Below are positions 5,624-5,644 of a stretch of 5,644 bases of DNA, piece by piece (the stretch's first letter is position 1; each line of letters begins with the position of its first letter). This stretch comes from Methanothrix sp. Its GTDB lineage: Archaea; Halobacteriota; Methanosarcinia; Methanotrichales; Methanotrichaceae. A model generated the notes under the pieces. That model was not told where the DNA came from. It made no database searches and saw only the letters and a program-made list of their open reading frames with translations. The DNA is taken from assembly GCA_003162615.1 (NCBI GenBank), contig PMNG01000165.1, positions 13,565 through 19,208 on the forward strand. The letters are read 5' to 3'. Position numbers and translations under genes: made by a program.

Positions 5624-5644
5624 CGTACGTGTTTAGCTGGATAG

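Noticed and set aside
1..5644. CRISPR array, tRNA or rRNA gene
   Set aside because: No regularly spaced direct repeats and no tRNA-like cloverleaf or rRNA signature were seen on either strand by eye.

Overview
This window looks archaeal, most likely from a methanogenic euryarchaeon of the Methanothrix/Methanosarcina type. The reasons are a DUF433/DUF5615 toxin-antitoxin pair, a SWIM zinc-finger protein with a long helical tail, AT-rich intergenic stretches beside genes of moderate GC, and T-tract and short GAGG/GTGAG-type signals. The assignment is an inference from gene types; no taxonomic marker is present.

Layout: the left end (1-830) holds no convincing intact gene. It carries what look like two plus-strand gene relics: the tail of an ABC-2 type permease (74-262) and the C-terminal half of a small cytochrome b561-like membrane protein (306-581). 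A T-tract and two inverted repeats follow. The main gene (831-2777, plus strand) is a complete bifunctional fusion of N-carbamoylputrescine amidase (AguB, nitrilase fold, N-terminal) and agmatine deiminase (AguA, guanidino-group-modifying fold, C-terminal). All recognisable catalytic residues are present in both halves, so one chain should convert agmatine to putrescine with release of two ammonia and one CO2.

The right half is on the minus strand. A 309-base region between convergent genes (2778-3086) has no gene but is rich in inverted repeats, including three interleaved ones and a possible three-way junction. Next come a DUF5615 PIN-like toxin (3087-3464) and a DUF433 antitoxin (3457-3678), overlapping by 8 bases and forming an operon read antitoxin first. 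Upstream of it lies a 550-residue SWIM zinc-finger protein (3971-5623), whose start codon is 21 bases from the window edge.

The polyamine enzyme and the minus-strand genes show no obvious functional link. The strongest points are the AguB-AguA fusion, with domain order opposite to reaction order, and the repeat-dense convergent intergenic region. I found no CRISPR array, tRNA, rRNA or intact mobile element.
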